Below are positions 11,647 through 20,210 of a stretch of 64,000 nt of DNA, in pieces. Source of the DNA: Actinoplanes xinjiangensis (GTDB taxonomy: Bacteria; Actinomycetota; Actinomycetes; Mycobacteriales; Micromonosporaceae); contig NZ_QGGR01000008.1 in NCBI RefSeq assembly GCF_003148685.1, forward strand, positions 248,001 to 312,000, given 5' to 3'. Under the pieces are notes generated by a model that was given only the letters and a program-made list of their open reading frames with translations, was not told the DNA's origin and ran no database searches. The translations under genes were made by a program, and so were the position numbers. Position 1 is the first letter of the stretch. The number at the start of each line of letters is the position of its first letter.

Positions 11647-12141
11647 TTACTTCTGCTCGCCGCCGTGCAGCGCTTCCTGGAGTTCCGCCTCGGTCTCCTT
11701 CGGCAGCGACGACTTGAGAACGGTGCCGCCGAACTGGGCCAGCGCCTCGACCGCCTTGTCGGGCGTGACCGCTTCGACGACCATGAACAGCGCCGACGTC
11801 CCGGGCTGCAGCTCGTCCCGGATCCGCTCCTCGAACTCCTTGTTGATCGCGCCCTTGGCGAGTTTGCCGGTGAGCGCGCCGAGACCGGCGCCGACGGCCA
11901 TGCCGAGGATCGGGATGAAGAACAGCATCCCGAACAGCAGTCCCCAGAACATGCCCCAGCTCGTACCGCCTCCCACGGCGTGATGGTTGGTGGTGACCCG
12001 GAACTTCCCCTCCCGGTCGCGGGTGATCACCGCGATCGCGTCCGACTGGATGATCAGGTCCTTGGCCAGGCGGTTCGCCTCCTGCGAGGCCGCCGTGGCC
12101 GTGGTCTCGTCGGGGTACCCGATGGCGACCAGTGTTGCCAT
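11647..12141 (-). CDS. DUF1269 family protein
   Basis: A 164-residue DUF1269 protein. An N-terminal soluble part (ATLVAIGYPDETTATAA...) is followed by a glycine-rich hydrophobic hairpin around residues 68-100 (GMFWGLLFGMLFFIPILG, then MAVGAGLGALTGKL) and a C-terminal alpha/beta part (GTSALFMVVEAVTPDKAVEAL). Function unknown; the family is common beside stress genes. The start at 12141 is chosen for its strong GAGAGGAGA ribosome site rather than the longer frame from 12210. An island palindrome (12207-12223) lies 66 bp upstream and is shared with the divergent gene at 12276. A paralogue lies at 14070-14573. Confidence 0.87.
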   Translation of the reverse strand: MATLVAIGYPDETTATAASQEANRLAKDLIIQSDAIAVITRDREGKFRVTTNHHAVGGGTSWGMFWGLLFGMLFFIPILGMAVGAGLGALTGKLAKGAINKEFEERIRDELQPGTSALFMVVEAVTPDKAVEALAQFGGTVLKSSLPKETEAELQEALHGGEQK

Positions 12142-12206
12142 GTCGAATCTCCTCTCGTGCCCTGCGAAGTCCGGTCCAGTCAGCCACGGGACGGCATCGA
12201 CGGTCC

Positions 12207-12223
12207 TCATCCCTGCGGGAGGA
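12207..12223. promoter_or_regulatory. Island palindrome, copy between DUF1269 and the 85-aa gene
   Basis: TCATCC-CTGCG-GGAGGA, 11 of 12 arm positions matching. It sits in a divergent intergenic region, 66 bp from the minus-strand start (12141) and 53 bp from the plus-strand start (12276), so it could serve both. Confidence 0.5.
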
Positions 12224-12275
12224 GGTATGCGGCCCGGCCGCCCGCGAGTCTCGACACCAGAGGAGAGGAGACGTC

Positions 12276-12533
12276 ATGCACGAGCGCTACGAGATCCGGG
12301 TCCGGGGTTTTCTCGGGCCACTGCTCCGCCGGGCGCTCGGCGATCTTCGCTGCCGGGCGCTGCCCCACCAGAGCACCATCCGCGGGCGTCTGTCCGACGC
12401 CGGCCTGGAGCGGTTGCTGACCCGGCTGGACCGGTCCGGAGTGGAGGTGGTGTGCGTTTCATCCGTCACGGATGGCGTGCCCGCCCAACACCGGGCCACA
12501 GGATCGACCCGCAACGCCCGACCCCCTGACTAG
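12276..12533 (+). CDS. Small conserved-type protein of unknown function
   Basis: An 85-residue basic protein (MHERYEIRVRGFLGPLLRRA ...). The N-terminal two thirds look like a small alpha/beta fold (ERYEIRVRG; STIRGRLSDAGLERLLTRL; GVEVVCVS), ending in a polar tail. I do not recognise the family; short proteins of this type occur near DUF7144 genes in actinobacteria. AGGAGAGGAG lies just upstream of the ATG, a very strong ribosome site, which supports the gene and the start. It is first in a five-gene same-strand series to DUF2252 (15934) and lies behind the shared palindrome at 12207-12223. Confidence 0.65.
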   Translation: MHERYEIRVRGFLGPLLRRALGDLRCRALPHQSTIRGRLSDAGLERLLTRLDRSGVEVVCVSSVTDGVPAQHRATGSTRNARPPD

Positions 12534-12543
12534 GGAGAAGACA

Positions 12544-12987
12544 ATGACCGACACTGAGGCACGTAAGTCCTATGAGGACCCGTACGTGCCGCCGAACCCG
12601 CGGCGGGCCTCCGGCTGGGTGGGGATGGTGGTGTTCGCCGGCGTCATGCTGCTGATGCTCGGCTCGTTCCAGGCGGTCGAAGGGGTGATCGCCCTGTTCC
12701 GCGACGAGTTCTACCTGACCACGAAGACCGGACTCGTGGTGCCGGTGGACTTCGACACGTACGGCTGGACGCACCTGCTGCTGGGCCTGATCGCGGTGTG
12801 CACCGGCCTCGGCATCCTCGCCGGGCAGATGTGGGCACGGGTGGTCGGCATCATCGTCGCCGTCCTCAGCTCACTGGTGAACCTGGCGTTCCTGCCGGCG
12901 TACCCGATCTGGTCCGTCATCATCATCGCCATGGATGTCCTGATCATCTACGCCCTCACCGCCCACGGTCGTGAGGTCAAGGCCTGA
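12544..12987 (+). CDS. DUF7144 family membrane protein
   Basis: A 147-residue protein, paralogue of 3901-4302. A polar N-terminus of about 22 residues precedes four transmembrane segments. It shares the VFAGVMLLMLGSFQAVEG first helix and the YGWTHLLLGLI second helix with its paralogue. Start ATG at 12544 has AGGGAGAAG upstream and lies 10 bp after the preceding stop, so co-transcription is likely. Function unknown. Confidence 0.88.
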   Translation: MTDTEARKSYEDPYVPPNPRRASGWVGMVVFAGVMLLMLGSFQAVEGVIALFRDEFYLTTKTGLVVPVDFDTYGWTHLLLGLIAVCTGLGILAGQMWARVVGIIVAVLSSLVNLAFLPAYPIWSVIIIAMDVLIIYALTAHGREVKA

Positions 12988-13006
12988 GGAAGGAACCGGC
13001 CCGGCC

Positions 13007-14116
13007 ATGCTTCCCCGCGGTGTGCTGGTCCTGCTCGGCACGGCCTGTCTGGTCGTCGTCGTGGGCGGGATGCACGCGGTCGCGGAGCTGGTCGGGCCGG
13101 TGTTCCTTGCCCTGATGCTGGCGGTCACGGCCAGCCCGTTCACCGGGTGGCTGCGCCGCCGGGGTGCGCCGGTCTGGCTGGCGGCGACGGTCACCATCAT
13201 CACCGTCTACCTGGGGCTGTTCGCCCTGGGCGGCGCGCTGGCGGTGTCGGTGGCCCGGCTGATCGATCTGCTGCCGGAGTACCAGGAGCAGTTCACTCAG
13301 CTGCGCGGCGACCTGACGAGCGGGCTCAGCGGACTCGGTATCGACGCGGAACAGATGAGCGCCGCGGTGGCCGGGGTGGAGCCCGGTTCGTTCGCCCGGT
13401 TCGTCGAGGCGCTCTTCGGCGGCCTGGCCGGTGTCCTGGGCAACGCGGTGTTCCTGCTGGCCGTCCTGCTGTTCATGTGCCTGGACGTGGTGAGCTTCCC
13501 GGCCCGGCTGGCGGCGGTGGCGCCCGAACGGCCCCAGGTGGTCGCGGCGCTCCGCTCGTTCGCCTCCGGAACCCGGCGATACCTGCTGGTCACCACCGCG
13601 TTCGGACTGATCGTCGCGGTGTTCGACACGGCCCTGCTGTGGTGGCTGGGCATCCCGCTGCCGCTGCTGTGGGGGCTGCTGTCGTTCATCACCAACTACA
13701 TCCCGAACATCGGGTTCATCATCGGCGTGATCCCGCCGGCGCTGCTCGGACTGCTGCAGGGCGGTCTCGATCTGATGCTGTGGGTCATCGCCCTCTACTG
13801 CGTCGTCAACTTCATCATTCAGGAGATCATCCAGCCCAAGATCGTCGGCGACGCGGTGGGCCTGTCGGTCACGGTCACGTTCCTGTCCCTGGTCTTCTGG
13901 GGCTGGGTTCTGGGCCCGCTCGGCGCCCTGCTGGCGATCCCGCTGACCCTACTGACAAAAGGCCTCCTCATCGACGTCGATCCATCGACCCGCTGGCTGA
14001 ACCGTCTGCTCGCCTCCGGAACACCCTCGCCCACCGGGGATGAGGCGCCGGAAGCGGCCCCGGCCGACGATGACGGCCATGACCACGTTCACGGTATGGA
14101 AGTTCGACGAACCTGA
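13007..14116 (+). CDS. AI-2E family (PerM-type) transporter
   Basis: A 369-residue polytopic protein of the AI-2E/PerM family. The N-terminal helices hold HAVAELVGPVFLALMLAV; the central amphipathic region (SVARLIDLLPEYQEQFTQLR) and the conserved C-terminal block PLLWGLLSFITNYIPNIGF, then IGVIPPALLGLLQGG and IQPKIVGDAVGLSVTVTF, are typical. Some members export autoinducer-2 or act as Na+/H+ antiporters; the substrate here is unknown. The tail is acidic and His-rich (DDDGHDHVHG). The ATG at 13007 was preferred over the longer frame from 12971 because the protein then begins next to its first helix. It overlaps the next gene by about 47 bp. Confidence 0.88.
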   Translation: MLPRGVLVLLGTACLVVVVGGMHAVAELVGPVFLALMLAVTASPFTGWLRRRGAPVWLAATVTIITVYLGLFALGGALAVSVARLIDLLPEYQEQFTQLRGDLTSGLSGLGIDAEQMSAAVAGVEPGSFARFVEALFGGLAGVLGNAVFLLAVLLFMCLDVVSFPARLAAVAPERPQVVAALRSFASGTRRYLLVTTAFGLIVAVFDTALLWWLGIPLPLLWGLLSFITNYIPNIGFIIGVIPPALLGLLQGGLDLMLWVIALYCVVNFIIQEIIQPKIVGDAVGLSVTVTFLSLVFWGWVLGPLGALLAIPLTLLTKGLLIDVDPSTRWLNRLLASGTPSPTGDEAPEAAPADDDGHDHVHGMEVRRT

Positions 14117-14573
14117 GCGGGCGGAACGTGCCGCCTACATCCTCAAGCACGCCGAGGCCGAGGGCCTGGTGAAGGTCGTGGACCACGCGGTGGTCACCTG
14201 GCCGTACGGCGCCGCGACACCGGAGACCCACCACGAGAACGAATCGAGCCGCCGGCACACCGGCTGGGGCGCCTTCTGGGGCGTCATCGTCGGTGGGCTG
14301 TTCCTGGTGCCGATCGCCGGTGCGGCGGTCGGCGCCGGCATCGGCGCCCTGGTCAGGGCCACCGAGGGGACCGGCATCGACCGGGATCAGCTGGAGACGA
14401 TCCGGACCGAGATCACCGAGGGCACGTCGGCGCTGTTCCTGGTCACCGACCACGGCGACCTGGACCGGCTCGGCGAACGGTTGCACGGTATGCACAAGCG
14501 GCTGATCGCCACCAACCTCACCGACGGCGAGCGGGAGATCCTGCTCGAGACGTTCAGTGGTGGCAACCCGTGA
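14070..14573 (+). CDS. DUF1269 family protein
   Basis: A DUF1269 protein of 167 residues from ATG 14070 (164 from ATG 14079), paralogue of 11647-12141. Soluble N-terminus (TTFTVWKFDEPERAERAAYI), a Gly/Ala-rich hydrophobic hairpin (WGAFWGVIVGGLFLVPIAG, then AAVGAGIGALV), and the family C-terminus EGTSALFLVTDHGDLDRL. The start lies inside the 3' end of the AI-2E gene, and its stop overlaps the next start as GTGA. Such coupling suggests the three products are made together. Function unknown. Confidence 0.85.
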   Translation: MTAMTTFTVWKFDEPERAERAAYILKHAEAEGLVKVVDHAVVTWPYGAATPETHHENESSRRHTGWGAFWGVIVGGLFLVPIAGAAVGAGIGALVRATEGTGIDRDQLETIRTEITEGTSALFLVTDHGDLDRLGERLHGMHKRLIATNLTDGEREILLETFSGGNP

Positions 14574-15934
14574 CCGGCACCGTCGCACGCGACCCGGCCG
14601 CGCGCGCCGCGGCCGGGAAGGCGGCCCGCGAACGGGCGCCGCTGGACGGCCACGCCGAGTTCGTCCCGGCAGCCGACCGCCCCGATCCGGTCGCCGTACT
14701 ACGTGCGCAGGAGGACGGCCGCGTCCCGGAGCTGCTGCCCATCCGGCACCAGCGGATGACGGCGTCACCGCTCGCGTTCTACCGCGCCGCCGCCGCGACG
14801 ATGGCCGCCGACCTGGCGGCCCTCCCGTCCACCGGGCTCGTCAGCCGCCTCTGCGGTGACGCCCACCTGCTCAACTTCGGCGCCTATGCCTCACCGGAGC
14901 GCCGCCTCGTCTTCGACCTCAACGACTTCGACGAGTCCCACCCCGGCCCGTGGGAGTGGGACGTCAAGCGCCTGGTCGCGAGCCTGGCGCTGGCCGGCCG
15001 GGAGAACGGGTTCAAGCGCCGGCAGCGGGCGGCCGTGGTGCAGGCCACCGCCCGCCACTACCGGGACGCGATGCGCGGCTTCGCCACGATGCGCGAGCTG
15101 GACGTCTGGTACGCCCGCGCCGACATGGACGAGTTGCGCGAGCGGCTCACCGGACGGCGCGGGCGGCGGGTGGCGGCGGCCGGGGCGAAGGCCCGCTCCC
15201 GGGACGGTCTCCAGGCGTACCACCGGCTGACCGTGGTCGACGGCGACCGCCGGCGGCTGGCCGCCGACCCTCCGCTGCTCGTCCCGATCGGCGACCTGAT
15301 GCCCGGGGTGGCCCGCAAGCTGCTCGAGGACCAGATCCGGGAGCTGCTGGCCGGGTACCGGCGGAGCCTCGCCGACGACCGGCGGCGGCTGTTCGACGCG
15401 TTCGACTTCGTCGACATGGCCCGCAAGGTGGTCGGCGTCGGCAGCGTCGGCACCCGCTGCTGGGTGGTCCTGCTCACCGGCCGCGACGACGCCGACCCGT
15501 TGCTGCTCCAGGTCAAGGAGGCCGGACCGTCGGTGCTGGCCGGCAAGGTCGGCCCGATCCCGGTGCCGGACTGGGACAGCGACGGCCGCCGCGTCGTCTC
15601 CGGCCAGCGGATCCTCCAGGCCACCAGCGACATCTTCCTCGGCTGGCACAGCGCCGAGGGGATCGACGGGCAGGCCCGCGACTTCTACGTGCGCCAGCTG
15701 CGCGACTGGAAGGGCGGCGCCGATGTCGCGTCGATGGACCCGGAGGGTCTGCTCACCTACGGCCGGCTCTGCGGGTGGACGCTGGCCCGGGCACACGCCC
15801 GCGGCGGCGACCGCATCGCGATCGCCGCCTACCTGGGTTCGGGCGAACGGTTCGACCGGGCGATGGTGCCGTTCGCGGAGGCCTACGCGGATCAGACCGA
15901 AGCCGATCACGCGGCCTTCGCGGCCACCTGCTGA
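14570..15934 (+). CDS. DUF2252 domain-containing protein
   Basis: A 454-residue soluble protein of family DUF2252, which has a kinase-like (aminoglycoside phosphotransferase-like) core but no established substrate. Key family motifs: CGDAHLLNFG (about 94-103), FDLNDFDE and WEWDVKRL. The GDAHxxNFG and DLNDFDE blocks resemble the catalytic loop and metal-binding Asp of APH kinases, so phosphotransfer activity is plausible. The start is a GTG overlapping the preceding stop (GTGA). The stop overlaps the convergent membrane-protein gene by 28 bp. It closes the operon-like series 12276-15934. Confidence 0.88.
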   Translation: MTGTVARDPAARAAAGKAARERAPLDGHAEFVPAADRPDPVAVLRAQEDGRVPELLPIRHQRMTASPLAFYRAAAATMAADLAALPSTGLVSRLCGDAHLLNFGAYASPERRLVFDLNDFDESHPGPWEWDVKRLVASLALAGRENGFKRRQRAAVVQATARHYRDAMRGFATMRELDVWYARADMDELRERLTGRRGRRVAAAGAKARSRDGLQAYHRLTVVDGDRRRLAADPPLLVPIGDLMPGVARKLLEDQIRELLAGYRRSLADDRRRLFDAFDFVDMARKVVGVGSVGTRCWVVLLTGRDDADPLLLQVKEAGPSVLAGKVGPIPVPDWDSDGRRVVSGQRILQATSDIFLGWHSAEGIDGQARDFYVRQLRDWKGGADVASMDPEGLLTYGRLCGWTLARAHARGGDRIAIAAYLGSGERFDRAMVPFAEAYADQTEADHAAFAATC

Positions 15935-17316
15935 GACCGCGCGATCAGGGTCACGCCGATCTCGTACGCCGCCAGCAGCCCCACGATCACGAGCAGCGCG
16001 GTCCAGGACGACAGGATCAGCGCCAGCACCGCCGCCACGATCAGCCCGCCCACGCGTACCGCGTCGAGGTGCCCGGTGATGAAGCCGGGCGCCCGCCGTA
16101 CCACCACGGCCGACCGCCGCCGGACGGCGCCCGCACCCGTGCGGATCGTCGCGCGCAGCCACGCCGGGAACCGGCCCGGCCCCACCAGGTACGCCAGCGC
16201 CGCCACCGCCACCCCGATCCAGATCAGCTGCTCCCCCCGTGTCCGCAGCAGGCTGAACACCGTGGTCATGGCCGCGTCCACACCGTCGCGATAGGTCCCG
16301 GCCGGCACCTGCTCGAGGATCTGGGCGCGGACCCCCCGCAGCAGCGCGGTGATCGCGACGGACGCCACCACCAGCCAGATCCCGAACTGGACGGCCGTGC
16401 GGCGCCGGTGTGGCGACACCACGAACGCGGCGATCAGCAGCAGGATCGTGCCGGCGGCGAAGAGGAGCAGATAGCGTTTGGCGGCGGCGACCGCCTGCTG
16501 CGCCTCCCACAGCTGCCCGGAGTCGTAGACGGTGAACTGGGCGAAATTCGCCGGCAGGCTGACGCCGACCGCCTCCTCCACACGCAGCCGCAGGTTCTCC
16601 GGGATGGCACCGCTGCTCAGGTCCGGCAGCGTGACCTGCTTACCGAACAGCGTCGGCAGCTGGTCACTGAGCTCCCGCAACACCTGGTTGATCAGCGGCA
16701 GCAGATCGATCTCGATGCGATCGCGGCCGGCGGTGACGACCGCGCTGGTGCCCTCGATCACCGCGAGCACCCGCTGGTGGAGCTCCTGGTTGACGGTGAC
16801 CCAGATGGCCTGGAAGCGATCACTGTCCATCACCTTCACGACGGTGGCGCGGACCTGTTCGCGCAGCTGCCCGGCGATCGGGCCGGCCACGAACGCCGCC
16901 TGCTGCGGCAGCACGTCGCGCAGCCGCTGCTCCACGTCGAGCATCCGGAACACCTCGGCCGTCGCGTACTGTGCCACCGCCGCGTTCACCCGCGGATCCT
17001 GCGGCAGCGGCGCGACGGTCGCCACCCACCGGTCGGTGTTCAGCGTCGTCCGCGCCGCCCATAGCCCCACCACGCTGGTGACCAGGGCGAAGGCGGCCAG
17101 GGCGGCGAGCACGGCGGCCAGTATGCCTCTCAGCGGCAGCCTCCGGCGCCGAACATCCAGCCGGTCGCGCAATGCGGCGACCTCCGCTCGCAGCCGCTCC
17201 AGCTCCTCCTCCCTCTCCGGTACGGCCGTCGTGTCCACCGGTGGCGCGGTCTCCTCCGCGGGGCCGGGGGCCGTCTCCACAGGTGCGCCGGGGCCGGTGG
17301 TCGGCTGGCTCGTCAT
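15907..17316 (-). CDS. Large membrane protein with N-terminal coiled coil, unknown function
   Basis: A 469-residue protein. Residues 1-55 are Pro/Thr/Glu-rich and run into a short coiled coil (EREEELERLRAEVAALRDRL). A first transmembrane helix (GILAAVLAALAAFALVTSVV) precedes a large extracytoplasmic domain that contains repeated Gln/Leu amphipathic helices and ends before a helix pair near residues 290-340. Further C-terminal helices include the final VGGLIVAAVLALILSSW and TALLVIVGLLAAYEIGVTL. The start at 17316 has GGAGGAGGAG upstream and was preferred over the frame from 17379. An island palindrome (17376-17392) lies 60 bp upstream. I recognise the architecture from actinobacterial hypotheticals but no function. 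Confidence 0.8.
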   Translation of the reverse strand: MTSQPTTGPGAPVETAPGPAEETAPPVDTTAVPEREEELERLRAEVAALRDRLDVRRRRLPLRGILAAVLAALAAFALVTSVVGLWAARTTLNTDRWVATVAPLPQDPRVNAAVAQYATAEVFRMLDVEQRLRDVLPQQAAFVAGPIAGQLREQVRATVVKVMDSDRFQAIWVTVNQELHQRVLAVIEGTSAVVTAGRDRIEIDLLPLINQVLRELSDQLPTLFGKQVTLPDLSSGAIPENLRLRVEEAVGVSLPANFAQFTVYDSGQLWEAQQAVAAAKRYLLLFAAGTILLLIAAFVVSPHRRRTAVQFGIWLVVASVAITALLRGVRAQILEQVPAGTYRDGVDAAMTTVFSLLRTRGEQLIWIGVAVAALAYLVGPGRFPAWLRATIRTGAGAVRRRSAVVVRRAPGFITGHLDAVRVGGLIVAAVLALILSSWTALLVIVGLLAAYEIGVTLIARSQQVAAKAA

Positions 17317-17375
17317 CGCTCCTCCTCCGCTGGCCGGATCCCGCTCGACGCTCCCCGAGCCGGCGGTGGCCAGCC

Positions 17376-17392
17376 TCATCCGACGCGGATGA
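17376..17392. promoter_or_regulatory. Island palindrome, copy upstream of the 469-aa membrane protein
   Basis: TCATCC-GACGC-GGATGA, perfect arms. It is 60 bp upstream of the minus-strand start at 17316 and 31 bp (start to start) from another perfect copy at 17407, so both divergent genes have their own site about three helical turns apart. Confidence 0.65.
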
Positions 17393-17406
17393 ACGGGCGG
17401 GCAGAC

Positions 17407-17423
17407 TCATCCGCGGCGGATGA
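17407..17423. promoter_or_regulatory. Island palindrome, copy upstream of DUF6325 gene
   Basis: TCATCC-GCGGC-GGATGA, perfect arms, 35 bp upstream of the plus-strand start at 17458 and 31 bp from the copy at 17376. Confidence 0.65.
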
Positions 17424-17457
17424 CGTTCCGGCCGCCGACACCGAGCACGCTGGTCAC

Positions 17458-17877
17458 ATGGCATTGGGGCCGCTCGAACTGATGGTGTTGTCCTTTCCCG
17501 CGGAACGGCTCGGTGAGGGTGTCCGCGCGACGCTCGCCCTGCTGGCCGTGGCGGGCGAGATGCGTGTCGTCGACGTGCTGGTGATCCGTACCGACGGCGC
17601 CGGCGGCGCGTGCGCGGTGGAGCTGAGCGAACTCCCGTGCCTGCACGGGGAGGTGCATCTGGCCCGGCTGGCCAGCGGCCTGATCACCGAGTCGGACATC
17701 GACGACGTGGCGGGACTGGTCGACGGGCAGACCGACGCCCTCGCCGTCCTTCTGGAACACCGCTGGGTTCAGGACCTGGCCGGGCCGGTGGCCGCCTCCA
17801 GCGGCTGCATCGTGGCCCTCACCCACATTCCGGGAGCGCCGTGGCACAGCCGTGTCCCGGTGACGTCCCTGACCTAG
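17458..17877 (+). CDS. DUF6325 family protein
   Basis: A 139-residue soluble protein of family DUF6325. Family features: the opening GPLELMVLSFPAERL, the strand MRVVDVLVIRTDGAGG, the acidic LITESDIDDVAGLVD, and the LEHRWVQDLAGPVAASSG block resembling the aromatic (E-x-x-WA) motif of these proteins. Function unknown. The ATG at 17458 aligns with its paralogue directly downstream; an upstream ATG at 17389 would place the palindrome inside the coding region and is less likely. No strong ribosome site is visible. It is probably co-transcribed with the next two genes. Confidence 0.82.
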   Translation: MALGPLELMVLSFPAERLGEGVRATLALLAVAGEMRVVDVLVIRTDGAGGACAVELSELPCLHGEVHLARLASGLITESDIDDVAGLVDGQTDALAVLLEHRWVQDLAGPVAASSGCIVALTHIPGAPWHSRVPVTSLT

Positions 17878-17886
17878 GGAGTGCGT

Positions 17887-18333
17887 ATGGAGTTGCAAGA
17901 GATGGGACCGGTCGACTACCTGTGTGTGGAGTTCCCCGACGGCAGCCTCGACGGGACCGCGTTCCCGCTGCTGGTGGATCTGGTGGACCGGGGGACCATC
18001 CGGGTCCTGGACATCCTGTTCGTCCGCCGGGAACGCGACGGGGCGGTGACGATGCTCGACTCGAACGACGTGGAACTGGCCGGGCTGGGCGTCTTCCACG
18101 GTGCCGCCTCCGGCATCCTCGGCGGAGACGACATGCGACAGGCCGGCAGTGTGCTGGAGCCCGGGTCGGCCGCGGTGGTGCTGGTCTACGAGAACGCGTG
18201 GGCGGCACCGCTGGCCATCCGGTTGCGGCGCAACGGCGCCCATCTGGTGGCGGGTGGGCGGATTCCCGTACAGGCGCTGATCTCGGCCCTGGACGACACG
18301 GAGTCCGAGACCGTCTCCGCCGGCGGAAGGTGA
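17887..18333 (+). CDS. DUF6325 family protein
   Basis: A 148-residue paralogue of the preceding gene, 9 bp downstream. It keeps the layout MGPVDYLCVEFPDGSLDG ... IRVLDILFVRRERDG ... LVYENAWAAPLAIRLRRNG, where ENAWA is the typical DUF6325 motif. The ATG at 17887 follows an AGGGA site; a GTG at 17881 is also possible. Tandem DUF6325 genes followed by a SHOCT gene is a recurring actinobacterial arrangement. Function unknown. Confidence 0.84.
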   Translation: MELQEMGPVDYLCVEFPDGSLDGTAFPLLVDLVDRGTIRVLDILFVRRERDGAVTMLDSNDVELAGLGVFHGAASGILGGDDMRQAGSVLEPGSAAVVLVYENAWAAPLAIRLRRNGAHLVAGGRIPVQALISALDDTESETVSAGGR

Positions 18334-18338
18334 TCACG

Positions 18339-18617
18339 ATGACGCTGTTGAGAGGAATCGCCCGCACCGCGGCGATCGCCGGGACGGCGACCGCGGTCTC
18401 CAACCGGGTGTCCCGCCGCCAGTCGGGCCGCTGGTCCCGTCAAGCCGACCAGCAGTACGCCGAGCAGCAGTACTACGCCGGGCCGGAGCCGGGCGCGGAA
18501 CCCGATCCCACGTCGGCCAAGCTGGACCAGCTGCGACAGCTCGGTGAGCTCAAGTCCCAGGGCGTCCTCACCGAAGCCGAGTTCGAGGAGCAGAAGGCCC
18601 GCATCCTGGCCGCCTGA
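18339..18617 (+). CDS. SHOCT domain protein
   Basis: A 92-residue protein with a basic, Ala-rich N-terminus, a Gln/Tyr-rich middle (QADQQYAEQQYYAGPEPG) and a C-terminal SHOCT domain (LDQLRQLGELKSQGVLTEAE, then FEEQKARIL). SHOCT modules mediate oligomerisation. GGAAGG precedes the ATG at 18339 and the gene follows the DUF6325 stop by 5 bp, so the three genes form one unit. Confidence 0.88.
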   Translation: MTLLRGIARTAAIAGTATAVSNRVSRRQSGRWSRQADQQYAEQQYYAGPEPGAEPDPTSAKLDQLRQLGELKSQGVLTEAEFEEQKARILAA

Positions 18618-18708
18618 CCCCCGGACTCCACACGCCCGCGCCGGTCACCGTCGTGCATGCCCGCCACGGTGGCCGGTGCGCCGTGTCCGGGACCGGACCG
18701 GCTCCGGG

Positions 18709-19738
18709 TCAGATCCGGGCCGGAACCGTCTCGGCGGCGAGTGCCCCGATGAAACCCCTGGTCGGGCCGTATTTCTTCCAGAGGTGCCGCTGGCGTTGCG
18801 CGCCGGTGCCGGTACGCCGCAGCCGTTCGACGCCGGCGTAGACCTCCCCGGTGTCACCGGCCGCATCGAGCTGCGGGGTGATCCGTTCCAGCAGCCGGGC
18901 GGTCTGCCCGGCCCCGCCCCGGGCCACCGCGAGCAACTGCTCGCTGACCACCGGTCCCGGGACGGGCATCACCTTCTCCCGCGTGCGGATGTCCTCGATC
19001 AGGGTGGCCACCAGTGCCCGGGTGACACCGGCGAACAGCACCGTGTCCGCCACGTTCAGGCCGGTGTCCGCGACCCGTACCGATCGTCGGGTACCGCGCG
19101 GAGAGCCGGGCCAGAAAGTAGATGCCGGAGGCGTCGACGGCCGTGCCGGCGGCGACGAGCGAGCGCACCTCCCGGTCGTAGCTCTCGGCACTGGGCCAGA
19201 CCTCGGGCAGCCGGAAGGTCGGCCAGCACAGCTGGTTCTGGTAGCGGAAACTGGACCAGCCGGTGTCGCCGTCGCCGGACACCGGCGAGTTCACGGTGAG
19301 CGCCAGCAGGGCCGGCAGCCACGGCCGGATCCGGGACAGCACCGCGGTCGCCAGTTCGCGGTCCGGGATGCCGATGTGGACGTGACAGCCGCAGGTGCCG
19401 CCGGCCACTGTCGACTCCGGGAACCGCTCGGCGAGCCGCCGATAGCGCTCCCCGTCGCTCAACGCGTCCAGCGGCCCGGCCCGGAACGGCGGCGCCCCGC
19501 TCGCGACCAGGTGGACCCCAGCCGCTTCGGCGGCCTCCGCGGCGGTCAGGCGCATCCGGGTCAGCTCCCGCCGAAGCTCGTCGAGCCCGGTGCAGACGGC
19601 CGTGGCCGTCTCCAGTTGATAGGCCATGTACTCCGGTGTGATGCCGGCGTCGTCGCCGACGCGGCGCATCACGTCCGGGGCGGCGGGTGCGACCGCCCCG
19701 GACGGATCAAGTAGTAGGAACTCTTCCTCGACTCCCAT
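18709..19738 (-). pseudogene. YbdK/EgtA-like carboxylate-amine ligase, frameshifted
   Basis: A glutamate-cysteine ligase 2 (YbdK)-type enzyme broken by a frameshift. The N-terminal part from 19738 (MGVEEEFLLLD, then YMAYQLETAT, GTCGCHVHIGIPD) and the C-terminal part (VRVADTGLNVADTVLFAGVT ... ending near WKKYGPTRGFIGAL) are clearly one protein but in different frames. The break is near 19080: the family reads RYPTI-E-VRVADT, and here the DNA equals that sequence minus two bases after ATCG. Without the shift the protein would be about 343 residues, near family length. Active-site residues in both halves are kept, so the mutation looks recent or is a sequencing error. The start overlaps the RDD gene by 32 bp. 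Confidence 0.85.
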
Positions 19739-20210
19739 GGTCAGCACCACTAGAAGGTGCGTGGTGAGGTCCTCCGGGCACCTCATCCCCGCGGGGTGAG
19801 CTCCGGACCACCGAGGTACGGGCCAGTTTGTCGTGCAGGCCCTGATGACGGCGGTCGAACAGCAACCACAGGGCGACGACCGGCAGGTACGCCAGCAGCA
19901 GCGCCCGGACCAGCCCCGCGATCAGGCGTGGTGGCCGCCCGTCCCGGCCGATCACCCGCAAGCCGAACACCGCCTGGCCCGGCGTCCGCCCGGCCACGAT
20001 CCAGAAGGCCGAGCAGTACAGGGCCATGATCGTGGGCAGGAACACCACATAGGTCGAGAGCACCATCCAGGCGAGTTCCCGGCCCTGACTGCCGAGGACC
20101 GAGGCGACGAGCGCGAAGGTCAACGTCGCCGCCCCGGCCATCACGGCCACGATCAGACCGTCCAGCACGTACGCCGCCGACCGGCTGACCAGCCCGGCGT
20201 ACCGGTTCAC
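19707..20210 (-). CDS. RDD family membrane protein
   Basis: A 167-residue RDD protein. The start MNRYAGLVSRSAAYVLDGLI carries the R...D pattern of helix 1. GRTPGQAVFGLRVIGRDG is the family's central motif, and FDRRHQGLHDKLARTSVV matches its C-terminal block. Three transmembrane segments. Function is unknown; some members act as ion antiporters. It starts 4 bp inside the preceding gene (20207-20210) and overlaps the start of the YbdK-like gene, so it is fully embedded in the P-type ATPase operon. The final ~30 residues are polar and unconserved-looking. Confidence 0.85.
   Translation of the reverse strand: MNRYAGLVSRSAAYVLDGLIVAVMAGAATLTFALVASVLGSQGRELAWMVLSTYVVFLPTIMALYCSAFWIVAGRTPGQAVFGLRVIGRDGRPPRLIAGLVRALLLAYLPVVALWLLFDRRHQGLHDKLARTSVVRSSPRGDEVPGGPHHAPSSGADHGSRGRVPTT
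19783..19799. promoter_or_regulatory. Island palindrome, copy upstream of YbdK-like gene
   Basis: TCATCC-CCGCG-GGGTGA, 11 of 12 arm positions matching. It lies 45 bp upstream of the YbdK-like start at 19738 but inside the 3' part of the RDD coding region, so the last gene of the operon may have its own promoter. Confidence 0.5.
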
